This document shows, piece by piece, positions 20,213 to 29,460 of a DNA stretch of 64,000 nucleotides. Positions within the stretch are counted from its first letter, which is position 1. Each line of letters begins with the position of its first letter. The position numbers and the translations under genes are program-made. This DNA is from Salinicola rhizosphaerae. Its GTDB lineage: Bacteria; Pseudomonadota; Gammaproteobacteria; Pseudomonadales; Halomonadaceae. Location: assembly GCF_014652715.1 (NCBI RefSeq), contig NZ_BMZI01000006.1, positions 219,082-283,081 of the forward strand, written 5' to 3'. Under the pieces are notes generated by a model that was not told the DNA's origin, did not search any database, and saw nothing but the letters and a program-made list of their open reading frames with translations.

Positions 20213-21268
20213 ATGCTTCTACAATCCCTCGCTGAGCCGGCTCCCGGTTCGCTGCATAGCCCCCACCCCCAGCGACGACACTCGACACTGAAGAGGCTTG
20301 CACTCGTGCTGCTTCTGGCCCTGGCCGGCTCGGTGCAGCCAGCCATGGCTCAAACCGGCCCCTCGGGCAAGGTCGACTGTATCGCGCCAGCCCAGCCCGG
20401 CGGCGGCTGGGACTTCACCTGCCGCTCGGTGGCCCGCACGCTGCAGACGCTCTCGCTCATTCCCGCCGCCATGCAGACAATCAACGTTCCTGGTGCCAGC
20501 GGCGGCGTCGCCTATAGCCATGTTCGGGCGAAGCGCTCGAGCGACGACGATCTGATCGTGGCGGCCTCGACGGCAACGACCACGCAGCTTGCGCTAGGCA
20601 ATTATCCCGATGGCAGCGCGGACAAGGTGCGATGGGCAGCAGCGCTAGGCGCCGACTACGGCGTCATCGCCGTTGCCAAGGGTTCTCCCTACCACTCGCT
20701 GACTCAGATGCTCGATGATCTCAAGGCCGACCCCGGCAGCGTCACGTTCTCGGGCGGCGACGTGGCCGGTGGCTTCGACCACATCAAGGTACTGATGGCG
20801 GCGCGCAAGGCTGGCGTTAAACACATTCGACAGATCAAGTATCTGGCATTCGACTCGGGCTCGGTCGCCATCACCCAGCTCCTTGGTGGCCATATCGATG
20901 CCTTCACCGGCGACCTCAGTGAGGCCAAGAGTTTCGTCGACAGCGGCGATCTACGCATCCTCGCGGTGTTCGCCGAGGATCGACTACCTGGCGAGCTGGC
21001 CGACATACCGACCGCCCGGGAACAGGGTATCGACGTGGTTGCCCCGAACTGGCGCGGCTTCTACACGCCTGCCGGCGCCTCCGAGGAAAGTTATCGGTGG
21101 TGGGTGAAGACGCTCGACGCGCTCTATGCCAGCCCACAGTGGCAACAGGTGATGACACGCAACGGCCTGCTCCCCTTCCACAAATCCGGCGACAAGTTGA
21201 CGGCGTTCGTGAATCAGCAGATCAGTGACATTCGCGAGATCGGCAGCGAACTGGGCATGGCGAAATAA
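20213..21268 (+). CDS. Orphan tripartite tricarboxylate transporter substrate-binding protein (TctC/Bug family)
   Basis: 351 residues from an ATG preceded by AAGGGA at good spacing; an upstream ATG (20189) adds eight residues. A long basic N-region and a hydrophobic core end in AMAQ, giving a probable Sec signal peptide of about 47 residues. The mature part has the Bug pattern: a glycine-rich strand-loop near the start (PGGGWDFTCRSVA), a second near GASGGVAYSHV, and later GDVAGGFDHIKV and QLLGGHIDAFTGDLSEA. Such proteins bind carboxylates in the periplasm for TctAB. No tctA or tctB is nearby, so it either serves a distant permease or acts as a sensor. Confidence 0.88.
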   Translation: MLLQSLAEPAPGSLHSPHPQRRHSTLKRLALVLLLALAGSVQPAMAQTGPSGKVDCIAPAQPGGGWDFTCRSVARTLQTLSLIPAAMQTINVPGASGGVAYSHVRAKRSSDDDLIVAASTATTTQLALGNYPDGSADKVRWAAALGADYGVIAVAKGSPYHSLTQMLDDLKADPGSVTFSGGDVAGGFDHIKVLMAARKAGVKHIRQIKYLAFDSGSVAITQLLGGHIDAFTGDLSEAKSFVDSGDLRILAVFAEDRLPGELADIPTAREQGIDVVAPNWRGFYTPAGASEESYRWWVKTLDALYASPQWQQVMTRNGLLPFHKSGDKLTAFVNQQISDIREIGSELGMAK

Positions 21269-21365
21269 GCCCCTTGAAGCCCTCTTCGGCCGACATGGTA
21301 AACTAGCGATTCGCTATGTCGGCCCGAGGCTCGATGTCTCGAATGCCCATCGAAGAGGTCCGGAG

Positions 21366-21764
21366 ATGCCGATCTACCTGCTCGTTTTCGCGGTCTGCCT
21401 TCTGGTCAGCCTGGCTACCGTAGCCGCGCTGATGCTATCGCGCACGCCCCGATATCGTACGCAGGCGGAGGATCTTCTCGAGCTCTTCGATGCCGTCCTC
21501 GACAAGCGTGCCAGCGAGGCACGCTGGCATACGCTCATCGGTTATCCGATTCGCCACGATGCCTATCTGGAAAATCTGCGCCGCCGCGCTCAGCACCTGA
21601 TGGATGAATATGGCCGACCGTGGCAGGTAGCGCACGGCGGTTCCCTGCTCTCGCGCAGCGGCCGCGAGGAGCTTTCGGCACTGCGCGATCATCTCGTCGC
21701 GCACCAGGCACTCCATCAGCGGCCGGAACGTCAGGACATCCCCAGCGGCGAATATCGCGCGTAA
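21366..21764 (+). CDS. Small membrane-anchored hypothetical protein
   Basis: 132 residues from an ATG preceded by CCGGAG. One N-terminal hydrophobic helix (about 3-23) is followed by a soluble, charged helical region. I do not recognise a family. It sits between the TctC-type gene (97 bp upstream) and the AraC gene (19 bp downstream), all on the plus strand, so it may be co-transcribed with the regulator. The short spacing is the only functional hint. Confidence 0.6.
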   Translation: MPIYLLVFAVCLLVSLATVAALMLSRTPRYRTQAEDLLELFDAVLDKRASEARWHTLIGYPIRHDAYLENLRRRAQHLMDEYGRPWQVAHGGSLLSRSGREELSALRDHLVAHQALHQRPERQDIPSGEYRA

Positions 21765-21783
21765 TGGCGAGGGAGCCACGGCC

Positions 21784-22548
21784 ATGAACGACGCCATTCG
21801 GCTGACGCCACTGGATAACGCCATCCAGCATCACCATCACGCGCATCACCAGATCGTGATCGGGCTCTCCGGCTACGCCGAATTCGAGATCGCCGGCCAC
21901 GGCGGCGTGGTGGCACCGCTATCGGGCTGTCTGGTCCCGGCCGACGTCGAACACTACTACGAGGGCGTTGGCGACAACCGCCAGCTGATCATCGACCTAC
22001 CCGACGATGCCAATGCGATAACGGGAAGCCATCGGGCGCTGCGCGCGCTGTTCGATCGTCCGGGCTACTTCGCACTCGATGAATCACTGCAGCACTATCT
22101 GCACTTCCTGGTCCAGGAGATGGCGCGCCCGCGCCATGCGCCGGGCGAGATGCTGGTCACGACGCTATTGAGCTCGATACACGCACGCCATCACGCGGCG
22201 CCACTGCGCCCCCGTGTGCCCAGGCGTCTGGCTCGAGCGCTCGAGATCGAAGCCCTCGAGCAGTTCGTCAAAGCGCGGCTCGACCGCCCGCTGAGCGTCT
22301 CCGATCTCGCGCGTACGGTGAGCCTGAGCGAGGCGCACTTCAGCGAACGGTTTCGTGTCCAGACCGGGCTCAGCCCCTATCAGTTCATCCTGCGCCTGCG
22401 CCTGGAGCGCGTGCATGAACTCGTCAGCGCCACCGCAATGCCACTGACGGAGATCGCGGCACTGACCGGCTTCGCCAACCCCAGCGCCCTGAGCCACGCC
22501 TTTCGACGTCGCTACGGCCACCCGCCAACGACCCTACGCCGCGCCTGA
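21784..22548 (+). CDS. AraC-family regulator, probable controller of putA/putP
   Basis: 254 residues. The N-terminal half is cupin-like with a histidine run (HHHHAHHQIVIGLSG) and GCLVPADVEHYYEG. The C-terminal half carries two helix-turn-helix motifs (LSVSDLARTVSLSEAHFSERF and the second around LTEIAALTGFANPSALSHAFRRRYG), the AraC/XylS signature. It lies directly upstream of putA in the same direction. PutA here lacks the ribbon-helix-helix DNA-binding domain used for autoregulation in E. coli, and pseudomonads use an AraC-type activator (PruR) for put genes. The same role is therefore likely but inferred. Confidence 0.85.
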   Translation: MNDAIRLTPLDNAIQHHHHAHHQIVIGLSGYAEFEIAGHGGVVAPLSGCLVPADVEHYYEGVGDNRQLIIDLPDDANAITGSHRALRALFDRPGYFALDESLQHYLHFLVQEMARPRHAPGEMLVTTLLSSIHARHHAAPLRPRVPRRLARALEIEALEQFVKARLDRPLSVSDLARTVSLSEAHFSERFRVQTGLSPYQFILRLRLERVHELVSATAMPLTEIAALTGFANPSALSHAFRRRYGHPPTTLRRA

Positions 22549-22553
22549 CTCTC

Positions 22554-22634
22554 ACCTTTTGAACACACCGACCTTTTTTGACCACACCGACTTTTTTTGA
22601 CCACACCGATCTTTTGACCACACCGACCTTTTGA
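22554..22634. repeat. Tandem repeat of 17-19 bp between the araC-type gene and putA
   Basis: Four and a half units share the core TTTTGACCACACCG. Unit lengths are 17, 19, 19, 17 and a partial, differing mainly in T-run length (4, 6, 7, 4, 4). The last unit carries a perfect TTGACA (22631-22636). The array begins 6 bp after the regulator stop. Repeated direct sites fit AraC-type binding, but this is untested. Confidence 0.88.
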
Positions 22635-22645
22635 CAAGGAATCCC

Positions 22646-22668
22646 CGAGGAATTGGCAAGAATCCTCG
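22646..22668. promoter_or_regulatory. Inverted repeat upstream of putA, possible operator
   Basis: CGAGGA (22646-22651) and TCCTCG (22663-22668) form a 23-bp imperfect dyad around ATTGGCAAGAA, about 106 bp before the putA ATG. It could be a regulator site or a weak hairpin at the end of the preceding gene. Confidence 0.4.
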
Positions 22669-22774
22669 AGGTGCTTCACGCTAGAGTCATCGATCATGCC
22701 TTCCCGTTCCGTTCGTGCCGACCTCGCCCTCCTGAGCGCGTGACCGCCGACACCGACCATCTTGGGGTTGAATA

Positions 22775-25700
22775 ATGCTAAAAGCCGATCAGATGCTCTC
22801 GCCCGCCACCTGGCAAACGTCTCTCGACACGCTGTTCGCGCGCGTCAGCGAACACTATCTCGTCGATGAAGACGCCTTTTTGACAGAGCTGACCGCGCTG
22901 CTCGGCAGCGACGACGCCGATTTCGCCCGCATCGGCGATAAAGCCGGGCAGCTCGTTCGCGACGTTCGCGAGATGGACACCGCCAGCGATTCCATCGATG
23001 ACCTGCTGCAGCAGTACAGCCTCGATACGCAGGAAGGGGTACTGCTCATGTGTCTGGCCGAGGCGCTGCTCCGCGTGCCGGACAAGGCCACCGCCGATGC
23101 CCTGATCGAGGACAAGCTCGGCGTGGCCGACTGGAAGCGCTACATTGGCCAGAGCGAGTCCTGGTTCGTCAACGCCTCGACCTGGGGACTTCTGATGACC
23201 GGCAACGTGATTCAGATGGACAAGCCGAGAGAGGGCAAACCGGCCGGCTTCATCAACCGCATGGTCAATCGCATGGGCGAGCCGGTCATTCGCAGCGCCA
23301 TGGTTCAAGCCATGAAGGTCATGGGCCAGCAGTTCGTGCTCGGCCGCACCATCGACGAGGCGCTCAAGCGCTCCAAACCGCTTTTCAACCAGGGTTTCAC
23401 CTACTCCTACGACATGCTCGGCGAAGCCGCGCGAACGCGGCACGATGCCAAGCGCTACTTCGACGACTATGCCTCCGCCATCCGTCAGGTCGGCGAGACC
23501 AGCCGCAAGCTCGACGAGCGCACGCCGGCGCCTTCGGTCTCGATCAAGCTCTCGGCGCTGCATCCGCGCTACGAGTTCGGGCGTCGCACTCAGGTGCTCG
23601 AGGAGCTGGTCGACACGGTCAAGGCACTGGTCGAGATGGCGCGTGAACGTCAGGTCGCCATCACCATCGACGCCGAGGAGGTTGACCGCCTCGAGCTTTC
23701 GCTCGAGGTATTCCGCGCCGTCTACGAGAGCGATATCTGCCGCGGCTGGGGACACTTCGGACTCGTCGTCCAGGCCTACTCCAAGCGCTGCCTGCCGGTG
23801 CTGCATTACATCAACCGACTCGCCGACCAGCAGGGCGACGAAATTCCGCTGCGGCTGGTCAAGGGCGCCTACTGGGATACCGAGATCAAGGAGTCACAGA
23901 AGCTCGGTGTGGATGGCTACCCGGTCTACACCCGCAAGGCGTGCACTGACGTTGCCTACCTCGTCTGCGCGCGCTTTCTGCTGTCGGAAAATACCCGCGG
24001 ACGTATCTTCCCGCAGTTCGCGACCCACAATGCCCACACCATCACCGCCATTCTGGAACAGGCCAACGACGCCGATCGCGCTTTCGAATTCCAGCGACTC
24101 CACGGCATGGGCGAGGCGCTCTACGAAGCCGCGCTGACCCGTGCACCCCAGGGCACCTACTGCCGCATCTATGCTCCGGTCGGCGCGCACAAGGACCTGT
24201 TGCCCTACCTGGTACGACGGTTGCTTGAGAACGGCGCCAACTCCTCTTTCGTCCACCAGTTGGTCGACCCACGCGTGCCGGTGGAGTCGCTCTGCGTCCA
24301 TCCGGTCGCGACGCTCAGACAGTACGCAAGCTTTGCCAATTCCAGAATACCGCTACCCCACGACATCTACGGCTCTGCCCGCAAGAACTCCAAAGGCGTC
24401 AACTTGAACATCAACAGCGAATACCAGCCGCTCGTCGATCGTATGGGCGAATTCATGGAGCGCGAGTATCACGCACGACCGCTGCTCGGATTCGAGATCG
24501 AGGAAGATGCAGCGCAGCGTCAGACGGTCACCAGCCCCTATGACCGACGCCAGCCGGTCGGCAGTGTGCAGTGGGCGACGAAGGCGCAGGCCGAGCGCGC
24601 CGTCGACGTCGCCTGGCAGGCATTTCCCGCCTGGAGCGAAACCCCGGTCGAGACGCGAGCGACCATCCTGGAGCGCCTGGCTGACCTGATGGAAACGCAT
24701 CTGGCCGAGCTGATGACGCTCTGCTCGCGTGAAGGGGGAAAGCTGTTGACCGACGGTGTCGACGAAATTCGGGAAGCCGTCGACTTCTGTCGCTACTACG
24801 CCGCTCGCGCGCGGGAACTCTTCGCCGAGCCGACTCAACTACCCGGCCCGACCGGCGAGTCCAACGAGCTGATGATGAACGGCAAGGGCGTCTTCGCCGC
24901 CATCAGTCCCTGGAACTTTCCGGTGGCAATCTTTACCGGTCAGCTGGTCGCCGCGGCGGTCGCCGGCAACACGGTACTTGCCAAACCCGCCGAGCAGACT
25001 TCGCTGGTCGCCCACCGGGTCATCGAACTGCTCCATGAAGCCGGCATGCCGCGAGAGGTGGTGCAGTTGCTGCCGGGAGACGGGCCGACCGTTGGCAGCG
25101 TGCTGAGTAGCGATCCGCGCATCACCGGCGTGGTCTTCACCGGCTCCACCGATACTGCGCAGATCATCAACCGGTCGTTGGCCGCGCGCGACAATGCCGC
25201 CCTACCCACGCTGATCGCCGAGACCGGCGGACTGAACGCGATGATCGTGGACTCCACCGCGCTGCCGGAACAGGTCGTGGCCGACGTCGTCCACTCCGCA
25301 TTCCAGAGTGCCGGCCAGCGCTGCTCGGCGCTGCGCGTGCTCTATCTGCAGGAAGACATCGCCGAGCGAGTGATCGACATTCTGCGCGGTGCCATGGCCG
25401 AACTGAGAATTGGCGATCCACGCGATCTGGGCACCGATGTCGGGCCGGTGATCGACGAGGAGGCCCGCCAGGGTCTGCTCGCGCACGTCGAGAAGATGAA
25501 AGCCGAAGATCGCCTGCTGGCAGCGTCCGAACTCGATCCTGCGCAGACCGAACATGGCACCTTCGTGGCGCCGATGGCGTTCGCCATCGATGGCATCGAC
25601 ACCCTGGACGAGGAGCAGTTCGGGCCGCTGCTGCATATCGCCCGCTACCGTTCGGATCAGCTCGATGCCGTGATCGACACCATCAACGCCAGAGGCTACG

Positions 25701-25963
25701 GACTCACGTTCGGCGTTCATAGCCGTAATGAAAGCTTCACGCGTCACGTGGCCAGCCGAATTCGCGTCGGCAATGTCTATGTCAATCGCGACATCATCGG
25801 CGCCGTCGTTGGCGTGCAGCCCTTCGGCGGTCAAGGCTTTTCCGGCACCGGACCGAAGGCGGGCGGCCCGCACTATCTGTTACGATTCGCTACCGAGAAG
25901 ACCCGCACGATCAATACGGCAGCGCTCGGCGGCAATGCGTCCCTGCTGGCGATGGGAGACTAA
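22775..25963 (+). CDS. putA: Bifunctional proline dehydrogenase / P5C dehydrogenase
   Basis: 1062 residues, the P. aeruginosa-like bifunctional size. It oxidises proline to P5C with FAD, feeding electrons to quinone, then to glutamate with NAD+. No N-terminal ribbon-helix-helix domain is present. The proline dehydrogenase barrel (about 170-490) shows SIKLSALHPRYE and RLVKGAYWDTEIK. The aldehyde dehydrogenase half (about 570-1030) shows ISPWNFPVAIFTGQ, FTGSTDTAQ, the IAETGG loop and the catalytic cysteine at about 850 in SAGQRCSALRVL. It is followed by putP. Regulation is probably by the upstream AraC protein. Confidence 0.97.
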   Translation: MLKADQMLSPATWQTSLDTLFARVSEHYLVDEDAFLTELTALLGSDDADFARIGDKAGQLVRDVREMDTASDSIDDLLQQYSLDTQEGVLLMCLAEALLRVPDKATADALIEDKLGVADWKRYIGQSESWFVNASTWGLLMTGNVIQMDKPREGKPAGFINRMVNRMGEPVIRSAMVQAMKVMGQQFVLGRTIDEALKRSKPLFNQGFTYSYDMLGEAARTRHDAKRYFDDYASAIRQVGETSRKLDERTPAPSVSIKLSALHPRYEFGRRTQVLEELVDTVKALVEMARERQVAITIDAEEVDRLELSLEVFRAVYESDICRGWGHFGLVVQAYSKRCLPVLHYINRLADQQGDEIPLRLVKGAYWDTEIKESQKLGVDGYPVYTRKACTDVAYLVCARFLLSENTRGRIFPQFATHNAHTITAILEQANDADRAFEFQRLHGMGEALYEAALTRAPQGTYCRIYAPVGAHKDLLPYLVRRLLENGANSSFVHQLVDPRVPVESLCVHPVATLRQYASFANSRIPLPHDIYGSARKNSKGVNLNINSEYQPLVDRMGEFMEREYHARPLLGFEIEEDAAQRQTVTSPYDRRQPVGSVQWATKAQAERAVDVAWQAFPAWSETPVETRATILERLADLMETHLAELMTLCSREGGKLLTDGVDEIREAVDFCRYYAARARELFAEPTQLPGPTGESNELMMNGKGVFAAISPWNFPVAIFTGQLVAAAVAGNTVLAKPAEQTSLVAHRVIELLHEAGMPREVVQLLPGDGPTVGSVLSSDPRITGVVFTGSTDTAQIINRSLAARDNAALPTLIAETGGLNAMIVDSTALPEQVVADVVHSAFQSAGQRCSALRVLYLQEDIAERVIDILRGAMAELRIGDPRDLGTDVGPVIDEEARQGLLAHVEKMKAEDRLLAASELDPAQTEHGTFVAPMAFAIDGIDTLDEEQFGPLLHIARYRSDQLDAVIDTINARGYGLTFGVHSRNESFTRHVASRIRVGNVYVNRDIIGAVVGVQPFGGQGFSGTGPKAGGPHYLLRFATEKTRTINTAALGGNASLLAMGD

Positions 25964-25997
25964 TAGACGCAGCTTCCATGACGTCGGCCGATAGCGT

Positions 25998-26035
25998 GAG
26001 CCCGCACTGGTCAATAACAATACCCACGCGGGCTC
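25998..26035 (+). other. Hairpin in the putA-putP gap
   Basis: An 8-bp stem GAGCCCGC/GCGGGCTC with a 22-nt loop lies in the 194-bp gap between putA and putP. No U run follows. It may tune read-through or protect the putA message. Confidence 0.35.
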
Positions 26036-26157
26036 GACAGCCCGCCGGAGCTTTTATCCGGTTGAAGGAAGCGTCGCGGCGATCGTCGGCCGGGTTCTAC
26101 TCCGCCCTGCTATCGACCACACGCTTCTCCAATAATTAAGAAACAGGAGACGCCTTT

Positions 26158-27648
26158 ATGGCTATTGGGGTTTGGATCAGTCTGATTGCCTATTTCGTGC
26201 TCATGATCGCCATCGGCTTGTACGCCATGCGCACGTCCACTTCCACCTCCGAAGATTACATGCTGGGGGGGCGAACCCTCAGTCCTCAGGTGGCGGCATT
26301 ATCCGCCGGCGCCTCGGACATGAGCGGCTGGCTGCTGCTGGGCCTGCCCGGCGCAATGTTCGTTTCCGGCCTGGGCTCCGCGTGGATCGGTATCGGGCTG
26401 TTCGTCGGCGCCTTCTTCAACTGGCTGCTGGTGGCACCGCGCCTGCGCGAGCAAACCGTGCACTACGGTAACGCGATCACCATCCCCGCGTTTCTGGCCA
26501 ACCGATTCCCGACGCGCGCGATGTCGCTACGCACGATCTCGGCCATCGTGATCGTGGTGTTCTTCTCGATCTATACGGCCTCCGGACTGGTCGCCGGCGG
26601 CAAGCTCTTCGACAGCGCCTTCGCCGGCGTGATCAACATCGGCGGGCTCAGCGACTACGCCACCGGCGTGATCATCACCCTTGGCGTGGTACTGGTCTAC
26701 ACGGTCGTCGGAGGATTTCTCGCGGTCAGCATGACCGACTTCGTGCAGGGCTGCATCATGATGCTGGCACTGGTCATCATGCCTGCCGTCGTCCTGTTCG
26801 GTGAGGGCGGTGGCGGCTTCTCGCAGGCCTCGCAGACACTCAACGAAGTCGACCCCTCGCTGCTCTCCTGGACCAGCGGTCTGACCTTCATCGGCTGGCT
26901 CTCTGCCGTCACCTGGGGTCTTGGCTACTTCGGTCAGCCGCATATCATCGTGCGCTTCATGGCGATCCGCTCGCTCAAGGACGTCCCCGTCGCCCGTAAT
27001 ATCGGCATGAGCTGGATGCTGATCTCGCTGATCGGCGCGGTCTCCGTCGGCATCTTCGGCCGCGCCTACGCCGTGCGCAACGGCCTGGACGTCCAGGACC
27101 CGGAGACGATCTTCATCGTGCTCGCGGATCTGCTGTTCAACCCGCTGATCACCGGCTTCCTCTACGCGGCCCTGCTCGCGGCGATCATGAGCACGATCTC
27201 CAGTCAGCTACTCGTGGCGTCCTCCTCGCTGACCGAGGACTTCTATCGCCTCTTCCTGCGCGAGGAGGCGACCGAGAAGGAAACCGTTCTCGTCGGACGA
27301 CTCAGTGTCGTTGCCGTCGGTATCGTCGCGGCGATCATCGCCTCCGACCCGAACTCCCAGGTACTCGGATTGGTCAGCAACGCCTGGGCCGGTTTCGGCG
27401 CCGCCTTCGGACCGCTGATCATCCTGTCGCTGATGTGGTCGCGTACCAACGGCGCGGGTGCCATCGCCGGCATGGTCGTGGGGGCAGTCACTGTCATCGT
27501 CTGGATCTCGCTCGGCTGGAGCGCGTCGTTCCTCGGCGGCCCGGGAGTCTACGAGATCATCCCCGGCTTCATTGCCTCGTTCGTCGCGATCCTCGTGGTC
27601 AGCAGCGCAACGAGCGACGCCGGCGAGTACAAGGCGATCTCGCGATAA
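26158..27648 (+). CDS. putP: Sodium/proline symporter
   Basis: 496 residues, close to E. coli PutP (502). It imports proline with Na+ across the inner membrane, for catabolism and, in halophiles, as a compatible solute. ACAGGAG precedes the ATG. The solute:sodium symporter pattern is clear: N-terminal YFVLMIAIGLYAMR, the conserved GGRTLSPQVAALSAGASDMSGWLLLG split over helices 1-2, and FGQPHIIVRFMAI in the middle. About thirteen hydrophobic segments are visible. It is downstream of putA with its own gap and hairpin. Confidence 0.97.
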   Translation: MAIGVWISLIAYFVLMIAIGLYAMRTSTSTSEDYMLGGRTLSPQVAALSAGASDMSGWLLLGLPGAMFVSGLGSAWIGIGLFVGAFFNWLLVAPRLREQTVHYGNAITIPAFLANRFPTRAMSLRTISAIVIVVFFSIYTASGLVAGGKLFDSAFAGVINIGGLSDYATGVIITLGVVLVYTVVGGFLAVSMTDFVQGCIMMLALVIMPAVVLFGEGGGGFSQASQTLNEVDPSLLSWTSGLTFIGWLSAVTWGLGYFGQPHIIVRFMAIRSLKDVPVARNIGMSWMLISLIGAVSVGIFGRAYAVRNGLDVQDPETIFIVLADLLFNPLITGFLYAALLAAIMSTISSQLLVASSSLTEDFYRLFLREEATEKETVLVGRLSVVAVGIVAAIIASDPNSQVLGLVSNAWAGFGAAFGPLIILSLMWSRTNGAGAIAGMVVGAVTVIVWISLGWSASFLGGPGVYEIIPGFIASFVAILVVSSATSDAGEYKAISR

Positions 27649-27710
27649 GCGCAGCGGATCGACGCCTGCCGGCGTCGGTCTCAAGCCTCGCCACTCCGGC
27701 ATACGCCGGA

Positions 27711-27736
27711 CAATGGGCTCCTGCGGGAGCCCATTG
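27711..27736. terminator. Hairpin terminator between convergent putP and gtrA-type genes
   Basis: A perfect 11-bp stem CAATGGGCTCC/GGAGCCCATTG with a 4-nt loop, 63 bp after putP. U-richness is modest on both sides. It probably terminates both transcripts. Confidence 0.75.
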
Positions 27737-27799
27737 TGTTGTCGGACGGTCGAGATATCGTCTGCCTGTCGGGACTGCGTTTGCCACTGTCAGCGCCGC

Positions 27800-28192
27800 T
27801 CAGCCGCGCCGCTCGCGAAAGGCCCAGAGCCGCGACCCGATGTAGGTCACGATCGGCACGCTCAGGGTCGCAATGACGATCGCGCTGAAGCCACGAAAGG
27901 TTGTCGCCGCGAGCAACGACGCCAGTACGCCGTTATTGAGCAGGAAACCCAGCAGGGCGAGCACGAAGAATCGGCGCGCGCTCCCGCGACGCTGGAAGGT
28001 CAGTCGACGGTGGCCAGCCAGTGAAATCTGGAAGGCCACCAGAAATCCGCAGACATTGACGATGAACTCCGAAAGCGTCGGCCAGAGCGCGCTCAGCGCA
28101 GCGGCGATCAGCAGGTGCGCCGCCGTCGCCGAGCCGCCGACCAGACCGAATCGCGTTACGGTCTTCGCCTCGCGGACAATCCGCCGCTTCAC
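27800..28192 (-). CDS. GtrA-family membrane protein
   Basis: 130 residues with four hydrophobic helices. FGLVGGSATAAHLLIAAAL, the middle FLVAFQISLAGHRRLTF and the basic end match the GtrA/DPMS family (PF04138). These small proteins are thought to flip undecaprenyl-phosphate-linked sugars made by a GtrB-type transferase. The upstream gene encodes such a transferase on the same strand (52 bp gap), supporting a two-gene cell-surface glycosylation module. No third, serotype-specific transferase is next to it. Confidence 0.85.
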   Translation of the reverse strand: MKRRIVREAKTVTRFGLVGGSATAAHLLIAAALSALWPTLSEFIVNVCGFLVAFQISLAGHRRLTFQRRGSARRFFVLALLGFLLNNGVLASLLAATTFRGFSAIVIATLSVPIVTYIGSRLWAFRERRG

Positions 28193-28244
28193 GCAGCAAG
28201 CACCATCGAGAGACGCTCGTTGAAGCGCTGCCGGGTGAACGGCC

Positions 28245-29219
28245 TCACTGACCGTCGCCCGCGCGACCGAGACTCTCCAGACTGTCCTCCGCCACCAGGT
28301 AGAGCGGGCGCTGCTTGGCCTCGATGAAAAGCCGGCCGATGTACTCGCCGAGAATCCCGATCGAGAGCAGCTGCATGCCCCCGAAGAAGAGGATGGCGGT
28401 CATGATCGACGCGTAACCCGGCACATCATTGCCGACCACGATGACGCGGCCAACCAGGAGGAGGATGTAAAGAAAGGCGATGGCGGCGATGACGGCGCCG
28501 AAGTACATCCAGATCCGCAGCGGCCAGGTCGAGAAGCTGACGAAGCCGTCGATCGCGAAATTCCATAGCTTCCAGTAATTGAACTTGCTCTTGCCGCTCT
28601 CCCGCGCGGGGCGCGCATAGGGGACGCCGCAGGCACGATAGCCCGGCCAGTTGAACAGCCCCTTCATGAACCGGTTGCGCTCCGGCAATCGTTTGATCGC
28701 CTCGACCACCCGCCGGTCCATCAGTCGGAAATCACCGGCATTGCTCGGAATGGGCGATTCCGCCAGGCGGTTGAAGAAACGATAGAAGAGTCCGGCGGTC
28801 GCTCGCTTGGCCTGGGTATCCTCACCACGGGCCCCGCGCACCCCGTAGACCATGTCGTAGCCGCCCTCCCGCCACTGGCGGATGAATTCGAGAATCAGCG
28901 CCGGAGGGTCCTGAAGGTCGACATCCATCGGCACGACCGCATCGCCTCGAGCATGATCCAGCCCGGCGCTCATCGCCGCCTCCTTGCCGAAGTTGCGCGT
29001 CAGCGACAGGACTCTTACCCGCGGATCTCGGATTGCCGCCTCGCGCAACACGCCAAGCGTTGCATCGGTCGAACCATCGTCGATGAACAGGATCTCGAGT
29101 TCGGGCACTCGCCCCCCCAGTTCGGCATCGATCGCCGCGAGGAAATCGCCGATGGCGGCCTCCTCGTTCATGACCGGCACCACGATCGACAGCATCCAGT
29201 CTGCTTCACGGTTGTCCAT
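28245..29219 (-). CDS. GtrB/ArnC-type undecaprenyl-phosphate glycosyltransferase
   Basis: 324 residues. An N-terminal GT2 domain (LSIVVPVMNEE, FIDDGSTDAT, the DVDLQDPP metal-site region) is followed by an amphipathic segment and two C-terminal membrane helices at about 232-290, with LSIGILGEYIGRLFIEAKQRP at the end. This is the DPM1/GtrB/ArnC architecture that loads a sugar onto bactoprenol phosphate at the cytoplasmic face. The sugar donor is not evident. It is divergent from ompW and paired with the GtrA-type gene. Confidence 0.9.
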   Translation of the reverse strand: MDNREADWMLSIVVPVMNEEAAIGDFLAAIDAELGGRVPELEILFIDDGSTDATLGVLREAAIRDPRVRVLSLTRNFGKEAAMSAGLDHARGDAVVPMDVDLQDPPALILEFIRQWREGGYDMVYGVRGARGEDTQAKRATAGLFYRFFNRLAESPIPSNAGDFRLMDRRVVEAIKRLPERNRFMKGLFNWPGYRACGVPYARPARESGKSKFNYWKLWNFAIDGFVSFSTWPLRIWMYFGAVIAAIAFLYILLLVGRVIVVGNDVPGYASIMTAILFFGGMQLLSIGILGEYIGRLFIEAKQRPLYLVAEDSLESLGRAGDGQ

Positions 29220-29460
29220 GTCGCTTCCTCACGCGCCTCATACGAAATTGGCAAGCTCCGGGACGAGCAGCTACGGTAATCGTAGCGGGTCGAACCTATC
29301 CGCGCTCGGCAGTGATTTTGCCTGCCACCCGGTAAAAAAACGCTGTTTCAAAATTTTACTGGACTTAAAGAACACCGTTTCCTATCATGAGCGGCGTCAA
29401 CTCAACGAATGTGAAGACCGGTGACACGGCTTCATGATGTAAGAAAGGGAGTACTTGATC

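Noticed and set aside
22631-22659. Sigma-70 promoter using the TTGACA in the last tandem unit before putA
   Set aside because: No acceptable -10 box lies 16-18 bp downstream.
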